A stretch of 64,000 nt of DNA from Lachnospiraceae bacterium AB2028 (GTDB taxonomy: Bacteria > Bacillota > Clostridia > Lachnospirales > Lachnospiraceae), in contig JHYJ01000003.1 in NCBI GenBank assembly GCA_000621425.1, positions 284,913-348,912 on the forward strand, given 5' to 3'. The position numbers and the translations under genes are program-made. Each line of letters starts with the position of its first letter. Within the stretch, counting starts at the first letter, position 1. Below, piece by piece: positions 8,313 to 16,437 of the stretch. Under the pieces are notes generated by a model, which had not been told where the DNA came from, did not search any database, and was given only the letters and a program-made list of their open reading frames with translations.

Positions 8313-10184
8313 TCATGCAACACCGTGAAAACCTATGCACCTTCTCTTGGATACTTCCGTATCCATAGGTAATGAGAAATCCTCCGCAAGCAGCACAAAG
8401 TTCCTTTCCACAAAAGGATTGTCATCAGCATATACCCTTTCGGCATAATCAAGTATTGCATGCTCGATAAGATTTCTACAGAAACGACCGTTGCCCAGCT
8501 CGGTATTGTTCACAGCCTCCCTGCACAGCTTTGCCAGTGTACCTTCTGCAGCCTCATCAATCCTGAAACCGTTCTCTTTAGCCGAAACCTTGGAAATCTG
8601 CACAAGTTCTTCTTCCGAGTAATCCTTAAAATCCAGTTTGAAAGGCACCCTTGATCTGAGACCGGGATTTCTGGAGATAAAATCCTCCATCCTGTCCGGA
8701 TATCCTGCAAAAATGACTATAGTATCTTCGCGGTTATTTTCCATCTCCTGCACTATGGTATTGATGGCTTCATCGCCGTAAGCCCCATCCCACTCTTCCA
8801 CAAGAGAGTAGGCTTCATCAATGAAGAGAACATTTCCTCTGGCCCTTTCAAAAGTCTCTTTTACCTTTGGTGCGGTCTGACCTTCATACCTGCCTACCAG
8901 ATCAGCACGCCCGACTTCAATAAGCTCGCCACTTGAAAGAAGCCCTATCTCACGGAAGATTCCCGCAACGATCCTTGCAACCGTAGTCTTGGCGGTTCCG
9001 GGATTCCCAACAAACTGCATGTGCAGTGAAATCGGCAGATTCCCAAGCCCCTTAGCTTCCATATCCCGCTTCATCTTTGCGAAGGCAGTGATCTTGCGGA
9101 TCTGTTTTTTTACATCATCAAGACCGATCAGGGAATCGAGCTTTTCCTGATAGTCCGTAGCTTCCTCTTCACAGACCACTTTTGGAAGTGATATGTTCCT
9201 TTTTACGTATTCAAACAGGCTCTCCTTTACTTCATCCTTGCACCTTGGCCCCAGGTTGCTGATCTGCAGCAGCTCGACATCATCCATGAATAAAGCCTCT
9301 CCTATAGTAGCTATGCCAGCACGCTTTAAGCAATTGTATGAACGGACACTCAGCTCAAGCTCATCAATCGAAACCCTGTTATACTTTTCTATTTCTTCGA
9401 ACGGCATATTAAGCTCGTACTTAAGCCTGTACACCACACTGCGTGGAACCGGCTTTTCTTCTTCGACCACATAGAGTGACTGTACCGTGTTCCACAGAAG
9501 GATCAGGCTCCAGTTAAAGCACCTTCGGGATATGCAGCATGGTGCTGTATTTTTCTCGGGCTCGGAAAAAATCTCCGTATACTTTGCATTCTTCGGGAAC
9601 GACATTGACACCAGGCTGCGGAGCCTGAAAGGCATCTCATCCGGCAGGCTGAAAATGAAATATCCATTTGAAAACAGCCTGATAACTGCCTTTTCCCTGA
9701 GCAGGGCCGGGATAAGTTCCATGAAATGGTCAGTCATCTGCTTGGTTCCCGCTCCGACAAATATATCCATCTCTGCATCCCCCTGTACCTCCGGCTCGTA
9801 AGATATGGCATATACCCTGCGTCCCTCCTCAAAGAGACCTTCCGATTTATGATTCTTAAATACCCTTGCGCTTTTTTCAAAGACCCAGTTGTAATCATCA
9901 TCTGTCGGATTGTAGGCCTTATCAGAATTATCATAAATACCCTCGATATCTCCATTTTCAAAAACCCAGTCAAAATCTGCTTCCTTGCCACCGACAAATA
10001 CCATAACCTCACTATCTGAAATCTGCAGGCCCAGAAATCTGGGTGCGATCTGGTTAGCCATGCTTAAAAACCGCTCCAGCATAGGCTCGGTATTCTCGGT
10101 AAAATCCCTGCAGGGTGCGGGATTTACCATAAGAAGGGACGCATTATATAATGCTCCGCACATTGAAATAATATCTTTCTTCAT
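8313..10184 (-). CDS. CbbX/SpoVK-type AAA+ ATPase with an RNA polymerase alpha-CTD-like domain
   Basis: 623 aa in three parts. Residues 1-250 are not recognised. Residues about 272-330 closely resemble the C-terminal domain of RNA polymerase alpha: LELSVRSYNCLKRAGI, then ISNLG and a helix. The equivalents of E. coli alpha R265, N268, C269 and G296 are kept as R281, N284, C285 and G312. Residues about 345-600 are a CbxX/CfxQ (CbbX, SpoVK) AAA+ module: Walker A GNPGTAKT at 393-400, Walker B VLFIDEAY at 452-459, and a RNPGLRSR arginine-finger region at 505-512. CbbX-type ATPases remodel partner proteins. The alpha-CTD-like part suggests contact with DNA or transcription factors, which is inference. 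GAGGAG precedes the ATG. Confidence 0.85.
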   Translation of the reverse strand: MKKDIISMCGALYNASLLMVNPAPCRDFTENTEPMLERFLSMANQIAPRFLGLQISDSEVMVFVGGKEADFDWVFENGDIEGIYDNSDKAYNPTDDDYNWVFEKSARVFKNHKSEGLFEEGRRVYAISYEPEVQGDAEMDIFVGAGTKQMTDHFMELIPALLREKAVIRLFSNGYFIFSLPDEMPFRLRSLVSMSFPKNAKYTEIFSEPEKNTAPCCISRRCFNWSLILLWNTVQSLYVVEEEKPVPRSVVYRLKYELNMPFEEIEKYNRVSIDELELSVRSYNCLKRAGIATIGEALFMDDVELLQISNLGPRCKDEVKESLFEYVKRNISLPKVVCEEEATDYQEKLDSLIGLDDVKKQIRKITAFAKMKRDMEAKGLGNLPISLHMQFVGNPGTAKTTVARIVAGIFREIGLLSSGELIEVGRADLVGRYEGQTAPKVKETFERARGNVLFIDEAYSLVEEWDGAYGDEAINTIVQEMENNREDTIVIFAGYPDRMEDFISRNPGLRSRVPFKLDFKDYSEEELVQISKVSAKENGFRIDEAAEGTLAKLCREAVNNTELGNGRFCRNLIEHAILDYAERVYADDNPFVERNFVLLAEDFSLPMDTEVSKRRCIGFHGVA

Positions 10185-10260
10185 CTTTGCTCCTCTCTGC
10201 CGCTTTAATTTTAGCGGCTGCGCTGATTATTTTTTTCTAACTCTGTAAAAGTCTTTTTTA

Positions 10261-10500
10261 CGGATTGTGTCGCAATCTTTATCAGGGAACAGCCACCGGC
10301 TCAGATTATGGCTGATCCACGAGCTCCCTCCCCGGCACGCTCGCTGTGTAGGTCAGAGGGATCTGGCTGTATGCCCGATCCTTCTGACCCTCACAGGTCT
10401 TGGCTGTGCTGCCCCGGTCGGTTACCCGATAAATTTGCGGATGAAGTTGTCAAGGTACGGTTTGCTCGGTATCAGTCTGAAAACAAAGACAAAAAGAAAA
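10261..10500 (-). ncRNA. Structured RNA of unassigned class in a 522-base intergenic region
   Basis: A GC-rich island in an AT-rich gap with long-range complementarity. The core is a 13-bp stem (GGTCAGAGGGATC at 10351 pairs with GATCCTTCTGACC at 10377, one G-T), capped by GGC-TGTAT-GCC and extended outward by CTGTG/CACAG (10344-10396). Further arms include CCGG/CCGG with CAC/GTG, and a CTCGGT/ACCGAG closing helix near 10466-10506. Compensating asymmetry and unpaired stretches such as 10436-10465 argue for a folded RNA rather than a coding gene. Strand is uncertain. Minus is preferred because a good promoter lies upstream on that strand and the AAA ATPase gene follows, making this its leader. 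I cannot assign a family. A raiA-type RNA is a candidate to test. Confidence 0.45.
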
Positions 10501-10523
10501 CCGAGGCTTTGACGAAAAATAAA

Positions 10524-10552
10524 ATTCGCACGAAAATAAATCTTATGCGAAT
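10524..10552 (-). terminator. Hairpin with T-rich tail (terminator or attenuator)
   Basis: On the minus strand ATTCGCA pairs with TGCGAAT across a 15-base loop, followed by TTTATTTTT. It lies about 50 bases after the promoter at 10607-10635, so it could end a short RNA of about 85 bases or attenuate reading into the structured region. It could also simply end the HD-GYP transcript. Confidence 0.45.
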
Positions 10553-10606
10553 CCTCATTTCATCAAAACATCGGTAAATAGATGTTTCGTATTAAATTGT
10601 AAACTT

Positions 10607-10635
10607 ATCTTAACTCTTTTCTACTATATCGTCAA
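10607..10635 (-). promoter_or_regulatory. Vegetative promoter facing the structured RNA
   Basis: On the minus strand TTGACG and TAAGAT are separated by exactly 17 bases. Predicted start near 10600. It lies downstream of the HD-GYP gene and reads toward the structured RNA and the AAA ATPase gene. Confidence 0.55.
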
Positions 10636-10707
10636 TAAAAAATTTAAAAAGTTTATTACGAATCCTTTAATTAAGATACTCACCAGATCCCAACGCAAAG
10701 GTACTGA

Positions 10708-12993
10708 TCAATCGTTGATGATACGAATATTGGTCAAGGCACACTGATCACCTGTCAGAGTTACGTATATATCAGGGATATCGTCAACAACTGTCGTAGT
10801 GACATTCAGGCTGATGCCAAGATTTTCTGTAATTGTAACGATCTTGTTGCCATCCCTGTGGAATGAGACAGTACAGTCAAAGCCTTTTTTATTCTCTTCC
10901 TTCCATGCCTCCCAGCCCATAAAATCATCACCCATGCTGACAATTGTTTTATTGCTGGCCAGATCATCAGAATCCCAGTTTTCGCCATCAAGCCTGATGA
11001 GGGCATATTCTTTGTTTTCGTCTCCCTCCGGAATCCCATTAGGAGAATAGAACAGAACAATATATGCCGTATGCCATACAAGGCGTGCTGTAGGCAGGCT
11101 CATCGTATGGAAACTGATCTTCATTCCGTCACGAACCGGTATACCGGGTGTACTGTCCACCCTGTATCCTTCTATCTGAACATTTGGCAGGTCTCCGGAA
11201 GGGCCTTTGATATAACTGATCTCCTCGGCGATACGCGGAATGGCTTTGTCATCAAAATCCTCTTCTTCATTCTCCACCCTGATACTGTGAAGTTCGCAAT
11301 GTTCACCGCTAAGAGAGATGTAGACAAATCGTCCGATATCACGCAGGGCCAGGATGGCATCGAAGGATTTCACTTCACTCAAAACCCGAACCAGTACATG
11401 ATCTTTGCTCCGGACGGCCTTGATAATGTATCTCTGTCCCCACTCGGTTTTTCCGGATCTTGACCACTCAAGATCTGTTTCCTGTTCTGAAAACCTTACC
11501 TCCGCTTTTCGCGTATTGAACTCCGTCACCTGCCCGTCAAGGCGGATTCTGGCATATTCATAGTATAGTAAATCCTTATTGTTTTCCTCCCCCGGATGCA
11601 CCTTGCCATCTAACGAATCGAACACGATCAGCGTTGGCATGCATTCCTCCTTCACAAAACCGTCGTTCGGCTGACTGCAGAACCTGATCTCCGACATTTT
11701 TTTCGTGATCACGATTCCCTCAGAACATTCATGATATATCTCTTCGCAGCGCAGACTGGTCGAATTAGTAATATTTGCTCCTGATACGCTCTCCTTCATC
11801 TTATATTCCGAATCCAGATCCAGCAGGTGGATCATGATCCTGGCAAATTTAGGATCAAACTGTGTACCGCATCCCTTGACCAGTTCCTCTCTCACGATAT
11901 GCTGTGGGATTGCATCACGATAACTCCTGTTGGAGGTCATGGCGTCATAGGCATCTGCCACAGCGATGATCCTGGCAATCTCGGGGATGGCTTCGCCCTT
12001 AAGACCTTCAGGGTAGCCGCCTCCGTCGTAACGCTCGTGATGATAGCGTGCACCGATTTTGAGCCATGGGGACTCCTTTATGCTGGAGAGGATTTCACCC
12101 CCCACAACGGAATGATCCTTGATCTGAGCGAATTCCTCATCTGTCAGCCTGCCTTTCTTCTGGAGCAACTTAACAGGGATGCCGATCTTGCCCACATCAT
12201 GCAGCAGCGCTGCAAAGTAGACCTTATCACATTCCTCTTCGGACATGCCCACCTCTTTGGCGATAGCCAGCGAATATTGCGCAACACGGCGGGAATGACC
12301 GTTTGTGTAGGTATCCTTGGCGTCGATAGCACCGGCCAGCGCCTCCGTGGTCTGTTCAAACATGATGTGCACTTTTTCCTGTACTTTCTGTCTTGCGATG
12401 ACTTCCGCGAAAACATACCTTTCAGCTCTCGATTTATTTACATAGCATCCAATGACAAGCCCGATAGAAGATGCGATGATGAGATAGGTGATTGCGTTTG
12501 CGTAGAGCTGTGGTCTTAACCCCTCCCGCAGAACAAAGACGGCCAGGATGTTATAAGCCAGCAGCAGAATAATATTAAAGGCCGGCGGGAGAACAAAAAA
12601 AATCGGAACGATCACGACAGCTATAAACATGATAACTGTCAGAGCATCGTGCTGAAGCTGTATCCTCGCGATCCACAGACCGGCACCGAGGATTGCGGCA
12701 TCAACCATAAAGGCAGAAAGAAGGATTACCCCGGACGCTTTCTTGGCAAGATAAGCTGCGAAGATCAGTGCGGCCAAACAGAGTACAGCCGCCATAATAT
12801 ATGCACTGCGGCAGCGTGTGAACGCTTCATTACGGAAGGACATAAAGAGGCAGTACCCCCAATAGATCAGCTGTGACTCTGCCCAGATCATAACAAACTT
12901 TCGATTGTCCTCTATGATATTCTTCTGCACAGCCTCTTTTTCACTGCTTGGAATATCCCCGTGCATCAGTATCTTTTTCATTCTTGTAAACAT
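10708..12993 (-). CDS. HD-GYP domain membrane protein with duplicated C-terminal module
   Basis: 761 aa. The N-terminus has about six hydrophobic helices (residues 40-185), a membrane sensor. The HD-GYP phosphodiesterase domain spans about 210-395: HSRR at 233, HDVGKIG at 265-271, HHERYDGGGYP at 318-328 and ADAYDAMTSNRSYR. HD-GYP enzymes usually hydrolyse cyclic di-GMP, with the metal and substrate residues intact here. Residues about 455-575 and 640-760 look like two copies of one module: YARIRLDG and YALIRLDG early, YISLSGEHCELHSIRV and YVTLTGDQCALTNIRI at the end. They are probably cytoplasmic beta-sandwich ligand or protein binding domains (inference). A c-di-GMP link to the flagellin nearby is plausible but not shown. 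Confidence 0.88.
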   Translation of the reverse strand: MFTRMKKILMHGDIPSSEKEAVQKNIIEDNRKFVMIWAESQLIYWGYCLFMSFRNEAFTRCRSAYIMAAVLCLAALIFAAYLAKKASGVILLSAFMVDAAILGAGLWIARIQLQHDALTVIMFIAVVIVPIFFVLPPAFNIILLLAYNILAVFVLREGLRPQLYANAITYLIIASSIGLVIGCYVNKSRAERYVFAEVIARQKVQEKVHIMFEQTTEALAGAIDAKDTYTNGHSRRVAQYSLAIAKEVGMSEEECDKVYFAALLHDVGKIGIPVKLLQKKGRLTDEEFAQIKDHSVVGGEILSSIKESPWLKIGARYHHERYDGGGYPEGLKGEAIPEIARIIAVADAYDAMTSNRSYRDAIPQHIVREELVKGCGTQFDPKFARIMIHLLDLDSEYKMKESVSGANITNSTSLRCEEIYHECSEGIVITKKMSEIRFCSQPNDGFVKEECMPTLIVFDSLDGKVHPGEENNKDLLYYEYARIRLDGQVTEFNTRKAEVRFSEQETDLEWSRSGKTEWGQRYIIKAVRSKDHVLVRVLSEVKSFDAILALRDIGRFVYISLSGEHCELHSIRVENEEEDFDDKAIPRIAEEISYIKGPSGDLPNVQIEGYRVDSTPGIPVRDGMKISFHTMSLPTARLVWHTAYIVLFYSPNGIPEGDENKEYALIRLDGENWDSDDLASNKTIVSMGDDFMGWEAWKEENKKGFDCTVSFHRDGNKIVTITENLGISLNVTTTVVDDIPDIYVTLTGDQCALTNIRIIND

Positions 12994-13067
12994 AATATAC
13001 TCCTCACTCCTTCAGTAATTATAACCATTCCGTTGAAGCAGTCAAGAAAAGCATGCATGTACTAAAA

Positions 13068-13093
13068 AAAGGGGCACAGTCCGTACCCCCTTT
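13068..13093 (-). terminator. Rho-independent terminator
   Basis: AAAGGGG pairs with CCCCTTT, and on the minus strand a run of seven T follows. It lies 3' of the decayed gene at 13124-13527. Confidence 0.7.
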
Positions 13094-13123
13094 GATCATA
13101 CATTTACTTTTTTTCCTATTCAC

Positions 13124-13527
13124 TCACGGCTGTGGGACGTCCGCTGCTTTTTTCTCCAGCCCGAAGCCGTCGCCAAGGTATATGAAGCCATAGAAAAGTT
13201 CCTCTGTTGCGAGATATTCTGCAATCTTGGGATCATCGCCCTTGATTGTGAGTATATACTCCTCTTCCTCATAAACAAAGCTTATCTTCCCAGTCTGCGG
13301 GGAATTTATCACGGTGTCTGTAATAATCGCTTTCCTTCACCGACTTAAATTCGGAACAGTAAATAAGGTTATGGTTGGAAAGCCTTAATGCCTTCGTCCC
13401 TGTTTGCAAGATACGCAACTGCTTTGCCGTCTATGTTCCATACGGTGATTTCAAAAAGGAAATACTTTGCTTTATTAATCCCGCCGTCTTTCTATATTTT
13501 GAAAAGTTCTGTTAAAAAGTTCGCCAT
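13124..13527 (-). pseudogene. Decayed small gene with a nonsense codon and frame changes
   Basis: AAAAGGAG precedes ATG at 13525-13527. Codon 12 is an in-frame TAG, after which clearly protein-like sequence continues (AKYFLFEITVWNIDGKAVAY), then shifts frame into HNLIYCSEFKSVKESDYYRH and again into YEEEEYILTIKGDDPKIAEY. Joined, these give about 130 residues of one soluble protein. An open frame of 62 codons (13124-13312) is only its tail. The family is not recognised. The original terminator is still present. Confidence 0.65.
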
Positions 13528-13594
13528 AATGTTTTACTCCTTTTGAGCTATGCTATCAAATATGGTACACCATAAATGGAACATCATACAACAA

Positions 13595-13629
13595 AACCGT
13601 GCATATGGTAATGTCCCATATGCACGGTT
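13595..13629 (-). terminator. Rho-independent terminator of the GNAT-RsgA gene
   Basis: A 14-bp perfect stem, AACCGTGCATATGG with CCATATGCACGGTT and a 7-base loop, followed on the minus strand by TTTTGTTG. It lies 19 bases beyond the stop at 13648. Confidence 0.8.
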
Positions 13630-13647
13630 CCTTAATTAAAAAACAGA

Positions 13648-15234
13648 TCATTCCATGTTTTTCTTGAACTTCTTGTACTCCTTCTGCCACTTGGAGATTG
13701 CCTTCTTCTTGGCATAGTTCCTTTCGTTCTCTGCACCGAGATTTTTGTACAGCTCGTATCTCTCTGCCGACAGTTCCCCGCTTTCGATAGCAGCCTTTAT
13801 AGCACAGCCGGGCTCTGTTTCATGTCTGCAATTGCTGAACTTACAGCAGCTTTCAAGTTCGATGATATCCGAGAAAGTCTCATCTATACCATCCTGTGTT
13901 TCAGCCATGCCTATCTCGCGCATACCCGGAGTGTCTATGATCGAGACACCGTTTGGCAGTTCGATCAGCTGTCTGTGAGTAGTGGTATGCCTTCCCTTCG
14001 AGTCATCTTCCCTGATTTCTGAAGTCTTCATTATCTCCTCGCCGGCAACCGCATTGATCAATGTGGATTTACCGGCACCCGAAGATCCCATGAGGCAGAT
14101 TGTATTGCCCGGTACAAAGTACTCACTAAGTTCATCCATTCCTATATTATATATAGAAGAAATAGCATGAACCCTGACTTTGTCGGAAATGGTTTCCACT
14201 TCACTCACATATCTTCCCGGATTGCTGCAAAGATCAGACTTGGTCAGTACAACTACTGGGGTGCTTCCGCCCTGAAGTGCTACGCTGGCATACCTAGCTA
14301 TGCGATTGTAGTTATAGTCATCATTCAGCGATGTCACTATGAATGTGTAATCCGCATTTGCTACCATGTACTGCATAACACCGGTCTTGGCCTGATCCGG
14401 TCTCTGAAGCATGCTTGACCTTTCACATACTGAAAGGATCGTTGAATCCCCGTAAGGATTGTAGGTAAATGTTACATAGTCGCCTACCAACGGGAACTCC
14501 GTATCCTCTGATTCATAGAACTTACCTTTAAGCTTTGCCGGAATCTCCATCTCCCAGAAGCGTATCATGTAACGGTTTTTCTGAACCTCGCAGATCCTTC
14601 CCAGTTTTTCTGCATGAAGCCACTGGCATGAAAGTTTCAGCGGTTTATAGTAGGGAAAATTCTTTGTGAATTCCTCTATCTCTTTTTCGTCATCACATTC
14701 TTCAAAGACCTTTGCCTCATAGAATTTCCCTTTCAGTTTTTCAAAACCGTCGTTCAGTGGATAAACCATAAACGGGTCAGGTGTTCCGAATACAGCATGT
14801 TCAAGTCCGGTTCCCCTTCCTCTAATGAAGCCTAATCTGGGATAGTAGTCAGGTTCACCACATACGGCGATACCAAGATACCCTGCTTCCTTTGCCAGCT
14901 TAAGGGTTTCCTTCATCAGCCTGCTACCGATGCCCATATTAAAGCAGGTAGGTTCAACTGCCAGAGGACCAAAAGAAATTATTTCTATTTCCTTGTCACC
15001 GTCAACTATCCTTGCCTTATGGTACATAACTACGCCAACTATACGGCCGTCCAGTTCAGCAACCCTGCTTATCTCCGGAAGATAATCTTCGGAGTCCCTA
15101 AGTTTGTGAACCATCAGATGTTCATTGCAGCCCGGACCGTGAATATTCCAGAATGCACGCAGTGTGCAAAGTTCTGTAGCATAATAGTCGTCTTTTGTTT
15201 CTTTTCTTATAATGATGTTATTCAACTCTATCAA
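13648..15234 (-). CDS. rsgA: GNAT acetyltransferase fused to ribosome-assembly GTPase RsgA
   Basis: 528 aa. Residues 1-165 form a GNAT domain (MGIGSRLMKETLKLAKEAGY around 100-119). After a linker rich in Lys/Glu (165-205), residues about 210-528 are a full RsgA/YjeQ: OB-fold, then a circularly permuted GTPase with G4 TKSD at 331-334 before G1 GSSGAGKS at 383-390 and G3 DTPGM at 434-438. A Cys-rich zinc site follows (C463, C464, C469, H471, C477). The tail is basic. RsgA matures the 30S subunit by GTP-driven release of assembly factors. The attached acetyltransferase is not part of ordinary RsgA, and both halves look intact. Single-gene unit. Confidence 0.9.
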   Translation of the reverse strand: MIELNNIIIRKETKDDYYATELCTLRAFWNIHGPGCNEHLMVHKLRDSEDYLPEISRVAELDGRIVGVVMYHKARIVDGDKEIEIISFGPLAVEPTCFNMGIGSRLMKETLKLAKEAGYLGIAVCGEPDYYPRLGFIRGRGTGLEHAVFGTPDPFMVYPLNDGFEKLKGKFYEAKVFEECDDEKEIEEFTKNFPYYKPLKLSCQWLHAEKLGRICEVQKNRYMIRFWEMEIPAKLKGKFYESEDTEFPLVGDYVTFTYNPYGDSTILSVCERSSMLQRPDQAKTGVMQYMVANADYTFIVTSLNDDYNYNRIARYASVALQGGSTPVVVLTKSDLCSNPGRYVSEVETISDKVRVHAISSIYNIGMDELSEYFVPGNTICLMGSSGAGKSTLINAVAGEEIMKTSEIREDDSKGRHTTTHRQLIELPNGVSIIDTPGMREIGMAETQDGIDETFSDIIELESCCKFSNCRHETEPGCAIKAAIESGELSAERYELYKNLGAENERNYAKKKAISKWQKEYKKFKKNME

Positions 15235-15475
15235 CTCCTTTTTTGTAGGACGGATGAACCGTCGTTTGTTGTAATTTTACTGATTTTCCCAAGCCGGCTA
15301 CCCAACTGACATTAATAAAATTCGACAAGTAGTTATTACATGCATTTTAAAACAGCTAATACTCACTTCACATTATCAGTTGAAGCTGCATAGCGTGGGA
15401 AAATTATAATTTTTTGTCTGTTATAACTCGATGTGGAGACCTTGGGAAAATGAGCGACAGCTCATTGCACTAAAA
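15235..15475. other. Intergenic stretch without a recognised gene
   Basis: AT-rich, with no convincing reading frame. It holds the upstream region of the GNAT-RsgA gene and a compact 7-bp hairpin AATGAGC-GACA-GCTCATT at 15450-15467 lying just past the terminator of the peptide gene. No repeat or clear promoter was recognised. Confidence 0.4.
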
Positions 15476-15499
15476 AACCGCGGCTTAAATGCCACGGTT
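15476..15499 (-). terminator. Rho-independent terminator of the peptide gene
   Basis: On the minus strand AACCGTGG pairs with CCGCGGTT with one mismatch and an 8-base loop, followed by TTTT. It lies 39 bases beyond the 22-codon reading frame. Confidence 0.7.
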
Positions 15500-15537
15500 G
15501 TAGGATCATAATTTACTAACGAAACATATCGTAAAAA

Positions 15538-15606
15538 TTACAGAACACAAACCGAGGTCTTCACATCATATCTGATTACATTTTTAATTGTCATTTCAAT
15601 CATCAT
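15538..15606 (-). CDS. Candidate 22-residue peptide gene
   Basis: A 22-codon frame starting with two Met codons and ending KTSVCVL. AGGAAAGCGAGG lies immediately upstream with correct spacing (5-8 bases). It sits alone in a transcription unit of about 200 bases with a consensus promoter at 15680-15708 and a terminator at 15476-15499, and its 5' leader can form a stem (AGCAAAC/GTTTGCT near 15637-15664). No signal-peptide hydrophobic core is visible. It could be a small regulatory or signalling peptide, or a toxin. It could also be a remnant, or the unit could be a non-coding RNA with a chance frame. Confidence 0.45.
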   Translation of the reverse strand: MMIEMTIKNVIRYDVKTSVCVL

Positions 15607-15679
15607 TCGTACCTCGCTTTCCTCATTATTTTTTTGCAGCAAACAAAATTACTTTTTCGTTTGCTATGCTATGTTTCAG

Positions 15680-15708
15680 ATAGTAACAGATAATTTTTTT
15701 GATGTCAA
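15680..15708 (-). promoter_or_regulatory. Consensus promoter of the peptide unit
   Basis: TTGACA and TACTAT on the minus strand with exactly 17 bases between. Predicted start near 15673, about 67 bases before the first ATG of the peptide frame. Confidence 0.7.
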
Positions 15709-15755
15709 CAATGATTCTTATCAGAATACCCCCATCTTCTTAAGGTTTCCGATCA

Positions 15756-16298
15756 TTATTCCCTCGTAGCAAAAATCTTGACAGCATCCTTGGTATTATC
15801 TTCGTATACTACTTCAACTCCGCCCTCCATGTCTTTTCCAACAACACCTACCTGCAATGTCATTGAGGCTTTTATTGATGAAAAGTAACTCTTGTCCAAC
15901 TCAGGATTCACGAACATCGTATAATTCTCTCCCCCGATAGTTTTTACTTCCTTGACATTTTTGGGTGCATATATGTAATAGTAATAATCCAGATCTTTTG
16001 TCTCCGTAAAAGAATCCAAGTCCGACAGAACGGCAACAACCTTGCGTGTGTCGGCCGTTTTATCCATTTCCACTACTATTATCTTCATAGTATCGTAGCC
16101 GGGCTGAGAATCTACTACCTCGGAAATATCCTTATTTCCATTTTCATACTCTGTGAAATCCATCTCACCGGAAGCAACAGGCTCATTTTCCATTGCCGGC
16201 ACATCAGAAGATGTCTGTACATCATTTTTATTTCCGCATCCGATTAATGATACAGTCAAAACCAACATCCCTAATAATAAAATAAGCTTCTTCTTCAT
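15756..16298 (-). CDS. Lipoprotein, unknown function
   Basis: 180 aa with a lipoprotein signal peptide and lipobox LIGC (Cys21), then an acidic low-complexity stretch to about residue 60, then a compact domain containing a run of Tyr (DYYYYIY) and a final VGVVGKDMEGGVEVVYEDN strand pattern. Probably anchored on the outer face of the membrane. No family recognised. It is followed by the promoter of the peptide gene and preceded by a copy of a 21-base repeat (16326-16346). Confidence 0.75.
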   Translation of the reverse strand: MKKKLILLLGMLVLTVSLIGCGNKNDVQTSSDVPAMENEPVASGEMDFTEYENGNKDISEVVDSQPGYDTMKIIVVEMDKTADTRKVVAVLSDLDSFTETKDLDYYYYIYAPKNVKEVKTIGGENYTMFVNPELDKSYFSSIKASMTLQVGVVGKDMEGGVEVVYEDNTKDAVKIFATRE

Positions 16299-16325
16299 TT
16301 TTTTACCTCGCTTTTTTCAATCTAT

Positions 16326-16346
16326 AGTCCAAAGGGTCTGACCCCA
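16326..16346. repeat. 21-base repeat, copy 1 (AGTCCAAAGGGnCTGACCCC)
   Basis: Matches 20832-20852 at 20 of 21 positions. It contains GGG-TCTG-ACCC, a short dyad. Both copies sit 20-28 bases upstream of a minus-strand start codon. Confidence 0.55.
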
Positions 16347-16437
16347 TTATATCTGAACCTTCTATAAGCCTTACTTATTTTATCATATGGTCAACATGGC
16401 CTGTCCCATTTTTTATAGACCTCCCAACTCAAAAAAA

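Noticed and set aside
10261-10500. RNase P RNA, tmRNA, T-box, cobalamin or c-di-GMP riboswitch in the structured gap
   Set aside because: The hallmark conserved segments of these RNAs were not found on either strand.
10267-10577. Two overlapping open frames of about 80-90 codons in the gap between the AAA and HD-GYP genes
   Set aside because: No ribosome site, unnatural composition, and they run through the paired arms of the structured RNA candidate.
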